In this document: positions 38,492 through 50,479 of the stretch, in pieces | Layout: each line of letters opens with the position of its first letter | How positions within the stretch are numbered: position 1 is the first letter of the stretch | Assembly (NCBI GenBank): GCA_000934455.1 | Contig: KN882213.1 | Location: 584,465-648,464, forward strand | Source of the DNA: Apostichopus parvimensis | Lineage: Eukaryota > Echinodermata > Holothuroidea > Aspidochirotida > Stichopodidae | DNA length: 64,000 nucleotides | Direction of reading: 5' to 3' | The notes under the pieces: model-generated | The model's input: the letters and a program-made list of their open reading frames with translations, nothing else | What the model was told of the DNA's origin: nothing | Database searches by the model: none | Made by a program: the position numbers and the translations under genes

Positions 38492-38817
38492 ATCCCGACC
38501 CGCCTCCCACGGTGGGGGACCTCGCGGACGGAGCCATGCAACCACGTCGGATACCTTCCTCGGATGCCAGGGGAGCTGGCCTCACGAATACGACCACGTG
38601 GGGCCCATTCGTCTCCCAGGTATGACCGAGGGATTCACGGGGTCCCACCGACGACCCACCGACGACCCACTCAGGACCCACCTGTCACCTGCCGCAACCC
38701 ACCAGGGTCCCTTCAGGTGGGAATTTTTTTTTTTTGGGGGGGAATGTATCCTTGGGGTTTCCGCCCTTTGGTCGGTCCTCTCCCCCCTTTCTCCGTCCGG
38801 TGCCGCACCAGTGCGGC

Positions 38818-38916
38818 CTGGAAATTACGGAAGGGAGATGGCCATACATACATACAGACAATTGCCAGATGCTAGAGCGAGGTTAATACGGTAATGCATA
38901 GGTTATATGAGGTGAG
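38818..38916 (-). repeat. DIRS right inverted terminal repeat
   Basis: Reverse complement of 32834-32932. It is followed by a 40-bp outer tip (38917-38956) found otherwise only in the internal complementary region. Confidence 0.9.
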
Positions 38917-40261
38917 TACGTAGCTCGTTAATTCACAAACCGGGTAAGGTTTGGGGATTGTCAAGCAAGTCAACAAATCCCTTATTGTTCATTGTCTCAA
39001 ATGATAAATTTACTGCTTATCAAATCTGATGAAATAAGCATTTGCTTCCAGTTGATGATTTACAGATGAATTTGATAATTGCATGACAAGGTAATCTTAT
39101 TTCATTTTTCTCCCACACTGGTACGCAAGGGGTGTTCTTACTATTTAAAGGGGGGTTTGGGGGAGAAAATGGAAATCAAAAGTCGGTCTCAAACTTGTAG
39201 CTGAATTCCTATGTCTTACACTGATCAAAGGAATACTTTTATCCTGAAACAAATTTGAAAAATGAAATTGTTCTCTATGTTTTTCTTGAAATGCTACATT
39301 GCACATTTGACAAAAATTTAGGCAAATGAAATGCTACAGTTCCTAAATAGAAATCTATTTTGGTGCTTTCAAATGTATCTGCAAATACTGCTGTGGAAGT
39401 CCTCAGGAACCCCCACAAAGGCTTGGAAGATATTCCAGAAAATTGTAATTCAATGAGAGGTCATCAAAATTCCACGCTCCCTTGAACCATTGTGGCTCAA
39501 ATGTTTACTCACACAACCCAGGATATTCCATGAAGACTGAGCCATGTGCCACCAGACCCCTGTCCTTCAAATGTGAAGCTCAGAATGCATGTGAGCTAGG
39601 CTAGCCAAAAATGGACTTGATGTTAAAATTAAAACAATAACTTAACGGGAATATATCCATCAAGTTGCCAAGGTCTGAAAAGGTTGTTAAATTTACTGAC
39701 ATCTGCAATAATCTCACAAACAACAAACACTATGGTGACACTATTTGGTTGGACAATATGAACTTTTGATGTCAACATGGCCAGTTAAGGGGTGGAGGTT
39801 GTACATAAACAAAAAAAATATGGTCACCTAATTTTAGTGTTGGATCAACCTGCAGTGTAAGATGAGATCTTGTAGGTGCTGTGTGTCATATTTGTTTGCA
39901 TATCCAAATAGCAACCAGTTTGCATCCTCTTTGACCTTAAATTTCTGAATATACTACAGTATGTCCAATACTCAAGAATACTTCTGACCAATATCTACTG
40001 CCTGGCACATATTGTTACCAAAGTTAATTAAAAACATTGACTCCATGTGGGATCTCCGTAAGGAAATTAGCCAAATGTAATATTGTGGACAGATGACATA
40101 ATGATGAAAGTGGTCATAAAGGAAAAGGAAACTTTGCAGTCAAATTTAAGAAATAAGATTCATACAAACCATGCAATCTCATTTCAAAAACTGTTATATA
40201 TGATCTGAAGTAGTCTAGTTCAAACATATGCTTTTTCTGCATGGTCCTCTTATGGTTACAG

Positions 40262-40411
40262 ATCAAGATGAATGTACATTCAGTTTTTTCAGTGATATGT
40301 GTGATAGCAGCTCATCTACATGCATGAACACCGTTGGCAGCTACAGATGTGAATGTAAATCTGGTTACACTGGTTCACCTTACACACCACCTGAAGAATC
40401 TACATGCACAG
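40262..40411 (+). CDS. Exon: calcium-binding EGF domain (EGF5, long form)
   Basis: The exon is 150 nt (50 codons), phase 1-1, acceptor GGTTACAG, donor GTAAAT. It is a cbEGF starting DQDEC with the long first loop (FFSDMC) seen otherwise only in EGF3. Six cysteines and the hydroxylation-type motif are intact. A PPEEST segment replaces the PPGQPST of EGF3, one residue shorter. Confidence 0.88.
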
Positions 40412-41574
40412 GTAAATATGGAAACATTAAATTGTATTAAGTATATTATTAATTGTCAACCAAGTCAACAAATCCCTTATTGTTCCTTGTTTCAAATTAT
40501 AAAGTTTCTGCTTATCAAATCTGATCAAACAAGCATTTCCTCTAGTTGATAATTTACAGATAAATATGACAATTACATGACAAGGTAATCTTTTTCCTTT
40601 TGTTCTACACACCGGTCAGCAGGGGTGTAGATACTTTTAAAGGGAATGGAGCAGGGGAGGGATTTTGGTTAGAACGTTGAAATCAAATATTGGTCTCAAA
40701 ATAGCCAAAAAAGTGTGTTCTTACAGTCATCAACAATATGAAACAAAACCAAAATTAAAAACAAAACTGTTCTCTCAGTTTTCCGTCTTCATCTACAGTA
40801 TAGTGTGAAAATAACCTTACTTTTTAGCAGAGTAAAATGCAATAATCTCAGTTATTGCACTCATTTCTTTCAATTGTGGTGATGATTGCGATACACTGTT
40901 TATCTGAGAACGCATTCCCTGCAATGAACTCAGTTTAGTCTATTCATCTCAGCAGAGGTGATAAATCCATTGTTTGGTCCATGCAAGCAATAGCTGTAAT
41001 CCTAGTTAATGCTATTCATCTAGTCACCAATTTGTTTTTGATCGAAGTGACATCACAAAATTCGACATATAAGTTCCAATAGCTGGAACTAACAATCCTA
41101 CAAGAGAAATAATAACTCAGTATCCTACAAAATGTAAGGAAAAATAAATAACTTCTGTCTTTATTTAGTCAACAATATAGTATGAAACTGTATATTGTCC
41201 TTCTTCATTGGCTGAAATATCATAGTTCAGAAAACAAAATTGAGATATAAGAAAAGGGCTTTCCCATTCTGCCCAAGAGAAGACAATATGACCTCTGTAA
41301 TAATGAGGAAAGAAATTATAACAACGATGAATTCAATATTAAAGGTTTTGAAACATCAGTAACCTTACAAAGTTTCTTTTTGTTACAGGTTAGACTTACA
41401 TGAATTGGTCATTACTAGTTTCCATTTTTGCTTCATCATTTGCTTTTTAGCTCTTGAATGATTTTGATTCCTTGCCAGAGGTAAAAGTAATCTATGTGGT
41501 GTGTGTGCGTGTGTATGTATGTGACACCTGCTTGTACTTTAACTCAAAAGGCTTATGGTAAATTAACTTCATAC

Positions 41575-41830
41575 TTTTGTGTTATTGAGTACAAGAAACC
41601 TGTTCTTTTCGGTGAAGTTCAAAGGTCATTTGAGGTCAACAGAGGTCAATCTGAAAACTTTGTAAACATGAACTCAAAAAGTACTTTGTTGAACTTCATA
41701 CATGGTATGTAGATCCAGCTTGGTGAATACAAGAACCCTATTGAAGTTGGAAGAGGTCAAACATCATTTGCGATCAACAGTTGAATATTGTCTGTAACCC
41801 TTTTAAACATGCTAACTTAAAAATGAACAG
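41575..41830 (+). repeat. DR-half-site minisatellite, dispersed variant copy
   Basis: About one and a half units related to the 10330 array. It contains a perfect AGGTCA-ACAG-AGGTCA (DR4) at 41633-41648. Confidence 0.75.
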
Positions 41831-42200
41831 TATAATTGATCTGTGAGTTCTGGATGCAATCATTTATCTTTGGTGAACATAATTTGGTCAATTCAATTCA
41901 ATTCAGTTGAGTTTAGTGTTGTAAAGGCGCTTCAACAATACATCAAGTTATCCAGGAAATAAAATCTGCTTCAAAGATAATTTCGTGTTGGGTGATTAAC
42001 ACACTCAAGTGGCACACACTGTGGTCAACATGTTATCTCAAATGGTCTCAATATTGGCTCAAGGGGTTTACAGGTTATCTAATAATATAATAATAATAAT
42101 AATCAGCAGTTATTTTTACATTGCTTCAGCAACCACAAATGTGGGAGAAACCCGCAAGGGCTATTGGATTATGGCGGGCCATCAGTCTCAAATCGTGGGG

Positions 42201-42756
42201 AATCGACATATACCGATTTAAATCGACATATACCAATTTCCTTCGACTTATACCAGTTTCCAGCAGCTTAAATTGACTTCTACCGATTTAAATCGACATA
42301 TACCAGTTTAATTCGATGATAAGTAAAATAAATCGGTATATGTCAATTTCCTTCGACTGATACCAGTTTCCAGCAGCTTAAATTGACTTCTACCGATTTA
42401 AATCGACATATACCAGTTTAATTTGACATATCATCGATTTAAATCGACATATACCAGATTAAATCAATGTTATGTGGAATGACATCCGTATATGTCAATT
42501 TAAATCGACATATACCAATTTAGTTCGACTAATACCAGTTTAAATCGACATATACTGATTTAAATCGACATATACCAATTTAAATCGATGATATGTAAAA
42601 TAAATCAGTATATGTCAATTTAAATCGACATCTACCAGTTTAAATCAATGATATGTCGAATTAAATCGGTAGAAGTCAATTTCCTTGGACTTATACCAGT
42701 TTTTAGCAACTCAAATTGACCTATACCTATTTAAATCGATATATCATCGATTTAGC
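42201..42756. repeat. AT-rich minisatellite with alternating inverted units
   Basis: A roughly 20-bp unit, 'taaatcgacatataccagtt', is repeated over about 550 bp. Many copies contain AAATCG and CGATTT arms, and several are in the opposite orientation ('aaatcggtatatgtcaattt'), so the array can fold on itself. It lies in the EGF5-HYR2 intron. Confidence 0.85.
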
Positions 42757-43249
42757 TCATTAACATATTCCAAATCCCGATTTCGGTGATGATTGACATG
42801 TGAAGATACATCACCTGCAGTCACCTGACAAGGTGGGCGAATAATTAAATAGTTCCAAAATTACCAAGCTAGCAAGGGTGTTCATCATGATTATGTCAAT
42901 GGTAATTATGGACAATTACTTGCAAAAAGATTTCGGTGTAATAATAAAGCTGAAAAACGCCAATGACGTGCAATTATCTTGATGCAAACTGGGCTTGTCT
43001 ACTCAAACACATGGAGCTATAGTATAGGAATACTTTTAGCCAAATACACATACAACTGCATAGGCCTACAGTACATGCACAGATGCAACTATAACTACTC
43101 CAGTTACACCATAAACAAAGATGATATTGTTCTGCAGTGAGGCATACTGTAAGGTTACGTTTTACTGTAGCTAATAAATATACCCAGGGGGATTAACAAT
43201 TACAGTATTGAAGCTCAAATCATGCAATCCACTGTACTCGTGTTTGTTT

Positions 43250-43470
43250 TCAATTGGGGTCATTTGGGGTCACCAGGGGTCAAATTGTGTAAACCTTGTA
43301 AACACAAGAATGAAAGCTTGGGAGAACCTCATATTTAGTGTGTAGAAGTACCACATTCAGTACAGAAGCCTAATGTTTTTGGTGGAAGGTCAAGGTCATT
43401 TGGGGTCACCAGGGGTCAAATTGTGAAAACTTTGTAAACAGGATATCTCAAGATGGGAAGCATGGGCAAC
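43250..43470 (+). repeat. DR-half-site minisatellite, dispersed copy
   Basis: Two units of the 10330-type repeat, each with GGGTCA-CCAG-GGGTCA, lie in the EGF5-HYR2 intron. Confidence 0.8.
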
Positions 43471-46400
43471 TGTCTTGTGATATGCTACTAGTAGGTATTA
43501 AACCTTTTACCTCACACCTCCTCCAAACCAGCATACACTAAGTCATATTTAAACACGTATAAGCATTTAGATTGAGCACGTGCATGACCCTGTCTTATTA
43601 CAGAGAGTAATCATGTAGTAAGAATACAAACTTGAATACAAAACTAGAAATTCAAGCATGTCGTTCAAAGACATAGTTTGTTGTTGTAGCTGTTTAAGAC
43701 AGATCTCATGACAGCTAGGTATCTCTATTCCAGATAAGTGATGATGGTTGGGTTTCAGTTTGTTTTTAAAGGACATTACAAATTCTAGATTTAAGAAATG
43801 TAATAATGTTGTGCCCATGGAATGAGGCAGGTCACAAATTTAATCTAACATTCTGCTTTGGTTGTCTGACTCAGGACTAGCTTATTTGCCGTAAATATTC
43901 AATACTTCAAATAAAACTTGGATATTCCCTATTCCTAAAAATAAAACTATGCCCTTAAAAAATTACAAACAATTAGAAACAACGTAAAAACATAAATCAC
44001 GTAAAACATGAAGGGAAAATCCTACACTTTAGCTGTGCAAGCCCCTTCGCATCGCTAACTTGCACTTAGCACGTTTTGTTATAAGTGAAGACAAAAAAGC
44101 GCATACTGTACATATGCACTAATGGTTACCTAAAGTATCGTATACTTCGTACACTACAGACCCTGGTGCTCTCTGTCTCTGGAAATGATCGGAAACAATT
44201 ATGGAAATCTTTTTTCGCTCCCAGAGAATTCCCTCAACCCAACATGATTAATCATGATCAGTGTCATACACCACATAAAATTTCTATAACTCTACACAGT
44301 TCTGTCCAAGATTGTTGCAAAGTGGATCTCCGTAAGACTAGTCACGTTCGTAACTAATGTAATAATAATCTCTGGGCATATATTTAGTAACTTTAGTGCA
44401 CACGATGTGTGCGATGTACCATGTCAGGCAACTCCAGTAGTGTAACTTGGAGAGTACTTTTGTAACCCTAATGGTCCACATTATGTTGTTTAAAGTGTGG
44501 CAATACCTCAGTTCTGTTAAAGAGCCAAAAAGTAAACGACATACAGTTCAGAAGAGCAAAACACAATGTGAACAACTGCAACCAGCAGGCCCGGCGTATA
44601 AGAAGATCTAACCAATTTCCATATGGAATAAGAGAACAGCATGATAGGCCCCTTTAAACAGACCAATTTAATATATTAAATGCCTCAATAAATGATTCTT
44701 GCTTGGTTATAAATATTATGGCCATGATCAACTTCACAGAGATCACATTTTAATTAAAGAAAAGTAAATAGAAATGATAAAGTAAATTTGTCTTACGCAG
44801 TTACCTAGTTACGTACACTTATAGAAGCACGAAATATGTTGAATAACAAATCGTAAACCTTCTCAATAGTTTCAGCTAGACTGATTAACAAAGCAAATCT
44901 TTGCGATACTCACCTGAAACGTACATAAAATGTATCTACAAATGACGGATAATATTATCACGCATCAACACTAACTCTCTCTCGTTATTTGCTTGGACTA
45001 TAAAACATTACAAATATCGGCTACTTTCATCCACCTTAAAATATGACCAAACTTTTATGAGCTGACAGTGGGGTCAGAAATCACCATTATCGAATCCCCA
45101 TACAAAGGTTCAATAAATACTATGTCCCTCAACAAGACACCCTCGCTTCTCGCTACTTAAATACACGTTGAGTACGATACATTTCTTAGATTTTCTTGGT
45201 TGTAAGATCAGTAAGTATCCCTGCAACCCCAAAGATACTCGATTTCCCTTTCTTAACACAAACAATTAAACCTACAAGTCATGCCAAGCACATAATCGTG
45301 TGATTAATCAACTATTCTAGTGTATTGGTCGCAACTTGCAGAAAATAGGCGATTCCCCTTATTTCTTGTCCCGTCAGAGGCAAATCTTGGTCTCCTCGTG
45401 GTGAGCTTAAAACTAATTAACAATATTATGCTACCACTCACGATGGAGCAAACATCTCCAGATTCGTGGTGCAGATTTGACAAGGTTTTATAAATAAAAA
45501 GGGGTTAGATTGTCATTGGCTGTACCCACCTGCAACTCATGGAGGCTGCACGCATCCGCTCTACACTATTTTTTGGGGATACAATTTCAGACTTTTAGGC
45601 GTCAACGATGGATAGAACTAAGGGAACGCTCAATCATACAAAGATGAAGTTCCTTGACTAATTAGCTTAAAGGAGTATGGCATTTCCATAACACTAACAT
45701 GAGAGTAAAAGTATGATATGCTTAATGTTAAGGAAGGAGTGCCAGATTACCTGCACAGCCTCTGTTCATGTACAACCAAAGCCCTAATCAAAACATCCAT
45801 TGGATCTAGCTAACTGTTGAATGTGTATTGTGCATTTGAGGTGAAGTAAGATGTAAGCTAAATCATTAAAGTGTCTATTATTGCATTTTCTTGGATAATG
45901 AAGGTATCTAATTATTATCTTTTGTGAAAGTGGTATTTAATAGTTCACTAAGTGAAAAAAATATCTCTTAAGCATAAATCAGCATTTCCATTAACTTTAA
46001 TTAGCACCTAAAAGAACTTAAGGGGTATGGTGGACACTGATGTCTACACTGTAGGCCAACACACAACATTCATTCACATTAGAGTCAACATTATGGCATC
46101 AATTTACCAGTCTACTCTTATTGTTAATGCAATATGCTGACCTCAGATGACCGTTAAAAGACATCCTTGAAGGTAGATATTCGTTTCCATCACCACATTC
46201 TAACTTCACTGGTGTCTTGCACACTTACACACTACAGTACATTACACAGCATGCAGAATTGAAGTCAATATAGAGTCAAATTACCTGTTTATTGCAACTC
46301 AGTTTATAAAAGGACTCTACAGCTAAGGTCATTGCATGTTGGCATTAAACGACCTTTATCATTCAATGTTGAGCACTGTTTCATCACCACATCTTCAAAG

Positions 46401-46639
46401 ATGAATATGTGTTTCAGCCAATCTAATCTGTCAATAACTAGTCCGTCCATCTGTCTATTTTACAAATGTCCTTTTCTGTCTTGATTTCTGTTTGTCTCTG
46501 AAGAAGTTTAGGAAAATCAAGTCATCATGACATTTTACTATTTATTGTTTTCTGCTTCGTCTCTTCACTTGCTCTTTTTGTAACCACACTGAGATTCTTC
46601 ATCTCCAGGGATGACTTATTTTCCTTCTTCCATACCTAG
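43471..46639. other. Intron upstream of HYR2, no feature recognised
   Basis: AT-rich unique sequence with no coding exon recognised. It ends at the HYR2 acceptor. Confidence 0.55.
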
Positions 46640-46891
46640 ACAACACTCCACCAATGATCTCTGATTGCCCATCAAACGCTGTGCTTGGGGCTATTACACA
46701 AGATGATGACTCAGTACCAATCTCCTGGACTGAACCCACTGCGACTGATGATATCTCTGTACCAGTAACAGTAGTGTCAAGTCATCAATCTGGACAGCAA
46801 TTCAGTATTGGTTCAACAACTGTTACCTACACCTTCATGGATGCAGCTGGCAACTCAGCCGTGTGTAGCTTTGTAGTGTATGTGGTTGAAA
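46640..46891 (+). CDS. Exon: HYR domain 2
   Basis: The exon is 252 nt (84 codons), phase 1-1, acceptor CATACCTAG, donor GTGAGT. It is a full HYR domain: DNTPPMISDCP, a tryptophan in the SWTEPTATDD segment, SSHQSGQQFSIGSTTVTY, DAAGN and CSFVVYVV. Both family cysteines are present. It lies after the EGF array and before the six-Cys exons, whose CSF-containing last strand resembles its own. Confidence 0.88.
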
Positions 46892-47061
46892 GTGAGTATG
46901 TTAATACTATTGTATAGAGAGGACCTTTTGAATATGCAGAACTTGGTACTACTTCTTCATGTTGACAATTAAGTGCTCATGCAATGCTAAGGAGGTATCA
47001 CGAATTAACCAATTGCTGGACACCCTCTTGACCCTGTCCATTAGTATTATACCACAGTTAA

Positions 47062-47430
47062 AGGTATTGAAGACTCGCCCCAAACCACGTGCGGCCATCT
47101 GAAAAAGTTACCTTTCTGTTGCTTGCAAGTGACGTTTTGTTCGTGTCGCTACAAAATGCAGACAGTACAGTTATGAAACGTTATACCTTGTTATCTTTAG
47201 CTGGACCTGAGATGTCCATCGCTGTATTGTTTGTACGCTGTGCTGTGGGTATTGACCACAGCTGTATATACTGACTGAACACTAGTGTCTAATTACCGAT
47301 GGTAGCAAGCTGTGTGTGTGTATTTTCTGGGATCAATGGTGGTGTCTAACACTTCTGTTACACCTCATTCGAAACTAGGTCAGATTACCGGCATTAGACG
47401 TTTCTTTTTGCGCGAGGGCTTTGAAAAGTT
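47062..47430. mobile_element. TTAA-flanked MITE, copy 2 (right end diverged)
   Basis: Matches 15149-15507 over most of its length, including 'ctcgccccaaacc' at the left and the 'gggatcaatggtggtgtcta' stretch near the right. TTAA is present at the left (47058-47061), but the right terminus is degraded. It lies in the intron after HYR2. Confidence 0.65.
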
Positions 47431-48189
47431 TTGAGGATTTTGAAAAAATTATCCTGAAAAGTATTTCTTAATGCATTTATATCCTTCTTTCCAGAAATAT
47501 TACTGATACACTGACCATGTTCAAAAGCCTTATATAAAGTACCATTTAATGCAAATATTTGAACTTGTTGAATATGCAATGGATGAACCATTAAATACAC
47601 TTAAGTAGAGTTTTTACCAATTGAAGTTAACTAAGTGGGCAGTCTACAAATTAGATCCAATCATCAACATTTCATTGCTGGGACATTTTTTATAATGGTG
47701 TAATACAGATAAAAACTGGAAAGTTATTTGTACTGCATTTTGTTTTATTGAAAATAGAAGTTACAGGATAGTCCTGTATGGTGATGGGATCTTCCTATTG
47801 AGCAGCATCATCAATCGTATAGAAACCTAACTCTGAAGTCTGCATAAATTACATTTATGAACTAACAGTTTGGAAGCTGACCTAGGGGTCACTGGAATTT
47901 ATTAAGCTTTGGTGATGTCACAAATTTTGAATTTGCACCGGTAAACGTTCACTGAGACACGAGAAATGAATGCGTGTTGTTTTCTGTAAAACCTCATTCT
48001 AAGGTCTATTTAACCTGAGAAATAAGACAAAAAGGTTTCTGACCTACCACTAGCAATAAATTTGAACAGAATGACTGACAGGAAAGCTGCTAAATTACAG
48101 GTGAATAGGTCATAGCTGCTAAAGCCGTAGCGACCGGTCATGAAATTGAATCAAAAAAGACTTAAAATATCGGAAAAGCACCAAAGGTT

Positions 48190-48640
48190 TACAAACAGTT
48201 AGACAATCTCATTCCACACATAGAAACATCCGTTAAATATCACAGTCTGCTTGAAAACGGCCGATCACAATCCATTTTACATGGCTCTGACGTTTGCGAG
48301 AGATGTTGCACTGTCATCTTTGAAATTGTAACAAGTTAGCATCATATATACAGCTCTACATCTAACACAGCATATGCGCTGGAATGCAACAACGCAGAAG
48401 CCAGTGTACATCTCTTGATCAGTTTTAGAAGATTTATAAAGATAAATTGGCTTTTGCTTAGATAATTCCATACCACAAATGAAAACATCTATCAAATTTC
48501 AATTTGCTAGAAATCGGCCCATCACAATTCAGTCCACATGGCAGCAAAGTTTGCGAGTGATGTTAGACAACCATCATTGAAATGGTAACAAAAGTTAGCA
48601 TCATATCCAGCATTACATTCAACACATTTCCATAATTCGT
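48190..48640. repeat. Tandem duplication, period about 256 bp
   Basis: The 'acatgg' to 'tttgcgag' to 'gttagcatcatat' order occurs at 48278-48346 and 48535-48607. An inverted copy of 'accatcattgaaatgg' follows at about 48705. Confidence 0.7.
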
Positions 48641-49934
48641 AGGGATACGCGTAAGCCCTACATAGCAGCCGATGTACAAACACCTGGTTCGGTTGCAATT
48701 GCCCATTTCAATGATGGTGTGTATTGGGTGAGGGGATCTCAGACAAGTGCTTGGTATACTACATCACACCCCTTATTAAAACTTGAGCATGCAATTCAAG
48801 GATTGAGGGTGTGGTTACCATAACAAATTAATTTCCTTGCATGTACTTAGCGTTATACTAGTAACATTGCACTGCAGATTCCTTAGCATTCCATGAGTCA
48901 AACTATTATGATACAACAAACCCCCCTCCCCCTCCCACCCACAGGAGGTATCTGCTTGTTGTATAACTTGCATGGTAATGGATAAGTATGTGCAACTGCA
49001 TATCTCTAAAACTTTCTTGCAAGAGACTGTGCATTTCAAGGTACAGAGGAGCAGAAGTAGCATGTTTGTCTTCAAGGAGCTCTAAATATTAGTAGTTGTA
49101 TGGACAAGTGGTATGAGGTACAAGATCCAGTTTCTGATACATCCTGTGACAAACAAAGAATCGAATAGAAAACCACTTGTAAAGGAACTTCTCTTTTATT
49201 GGAGGAAATATCTTTTACCTGAAAGACTGATGGCCCAAAAAATAAATGTAAAAGGAACATTACGAGAGTTATATCTGCAATAAAATTAGCGAAGAGTTTA
49301 AACAATACTGAGTACTAAGCTGTTCATGCAATACATGAACACACTATACTTTTTGATAGCTGCACATTAGGAAACCTCAATATTAAACTTGTATGAAACA
49401 CACAATAATACATGTTACCATTAAAAATCTTTCGAAACACTACAAAGCAACACGACAGATACAGTATAAAGACACATTTCCTATAAATGTAAGTTAAAAG
49501 GTGAAACAAAACTGAAACTGAAAGAATTGGATGACTATGACTTCTATAAACTTTTTGGTACGGCCAAAGCAAAGGCAACATTTCATGCTCAATGAACAAA
49601 CACTCATGATGAAAAAAGATGTTTAGTATTAAGTTAATGTGAGTGAGTTTGATAAAACTAACTGACTTTAGCATCATACCACTGTTCTCAGCAAGCACAA
49701 CAAAATGTGTATGAGGTGTCAGCAAATATGTGACAAGAAAATTCAGGGTGAAGTAACAGTGTAAAAACCTGTGCGGTAGCAAAACTTTCACAATTTCTTG
49801 ACTTGTGATTTGGCAAGGACTAGCAAATTGATGTTACTTGGAAAAAATTGTATGTGAACTAACACTTTACTTTATACTCTTGACATGGAAATGACTTGAT
49901 TAGAACTCTGTTGAAAAGCTTAAGCATTTCTTTC

Positions 49935-50132
49935 CCTACCCTCTTTCCTTACCCTCTTTCCCTACCCTCTTTGTCCCTCTACAGTTTATCTCCTAATTCT
50001 CCTCTTCCCCTGTTGGTGTTCACACTGCTCATTAACCTGTCTGTATTCTGTGTGTGTATTTGTCTGTTCTGTTACTGTTACATGTCATTTAGCCTATGAA
50101 GAAGATCCTGCTAGGGCCGAAACGTCAGGCCA
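49935..50132 (+). other. Pyrimidine-rich repeat and hammerhead-like/Penelope-type footprint
   Basis: Tandem 'ctaccctcttt' units (49935-49975) are followed at 50093-50131 by a 'gaagatcctgctagg' hairpin and 'cgaaacgtc'. This arrangement resembles the degenerate hammerhead motifs carried by Penelope-like elements. The CUGAUGA core is imperfect, so activity is unlikely. Confidence 0.35.
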
Positions 50133-50269
50133 ACTTACTTTTATGCACAGTTTTAACTAAAGTGATTTTGTAAAGGGAGTCCTTTTATTTGTGGATCATA
50201 ATTAATACCTATATCGTTCAGAAAGACAAAGAAGTTTCCTGGACCTCTTTTCCATTTTTGTTTTAACAG

Positions 50270-50479
50270 TAATTTTAAAGTGTCCAGGAACCATCATGGT
50301 CGATGCTGGAAATCCGGTATCTTTTATCAACCCCACATGTTTACAGACCACCAATATGCAAGTGTCATCATCTAGTTGTGTAACAGCAGGTGGAAGCACT
50401 ATTTCATCAGACACTCAGGTGTCCTGTTCTTGTGTCCATTTTTCAAATGTTCAGTGTTCTTTTCAGGTGTTTGTTACTG
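50270..50479 (+). CDS. Exon: six-cysteine HYR-like domain, copy 1
   Basis: The exon is 210 nt (70 codons), phase 1-1, acceptor GTTTTAACAG, donor GTAAGT. It starts ILKCP, has PTC about 20 residues later, a third cysteine after a serine-rich stretch, then VSCSC and NVQCSFQVFVTG. The order CP, P-C, C, C-x-C, C-S-F recurs in the next three coding exons. The CP start and the C-F-x-V-x-V last strand match HYR, but the middle is shorter and has four added cysteines. No family name is assigned. Confidence 0.8.

Larger units (their letters stand above)
32815..38956 (+). mobile_element. DIRS-type tyrosine-recombinase retroelement, nearly whole
   Basis: The element is about 6.14 kb with 99-bp inverted terminal repeats and an internal complementary region near its 3' end. 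It has gag-like, reverse transcriptase/RNase H, Dam-like and tyrosine-recombinase regions in that order. Overlapping frames for RT/RNase H and recombinase are normal for DIRS. GC content is clearly higher than in the surrounding AT-rich DNA. No target-site duplication is seen, as expected when a recombinase rather than an integrase inserts the copy. It lies in the intron between EGF4 and EGF5 in the gene's orientation. The terminal repeats differ at about two positions and the internal region matches both ends, so the copy looks young. It looks almost whole, with perhaps one or two breaks. Confidence 0.93.
31070..41450 (+). repeat. Segmental duplication block 2: EGF4-EGF5 units, interrupted by a DIRS element
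   Basis: 31070-32630 matches block 1 upstream of EGF1 (for example the stretch around 22290 and around 31150). 38957 onward matches the intron after EGF2 (25561), and EGF5 with its 3' intron matches EGF3. Once the 6.1 kb DIRS element is subtracted, the offset between blocks is about 9.1 kb at EGF4 versus EGF1, but about 7.1-7.3 kb further downstream. The drop of about 1.9 kb equals the EGF1-EGF2 spacing, so one EGF unit appears to have been lost from this block. Confidence 0.75.

Noticed and set aside
32815-38956. Classification of the retroelement as an LTR (Gypsy/Copia) element or a Crypton
   Set aside because: The ends are inverted, there is an internal complementary region, and a tyrosine recombinase is present with RT/RNase H. 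This excludes LTR elements with integrase and also Cryptons, which lack RT.
45470-45600. TATAAATA and a CCAAT-like motif, considered as a promoter
   Set aside because: They lie inside the EGF5-HYR2 intron with no supported transcript or first exon nearby, and such motifs are common by chance in AT-rich DNA.
49324-49791. 155-codon open frame on the minus strand
   Set aside because: It is AT-rich, has no recognisable domain, and lies in an intron of the plus-strand gene. Its length is plausible by chance in low-stop-density sequence.
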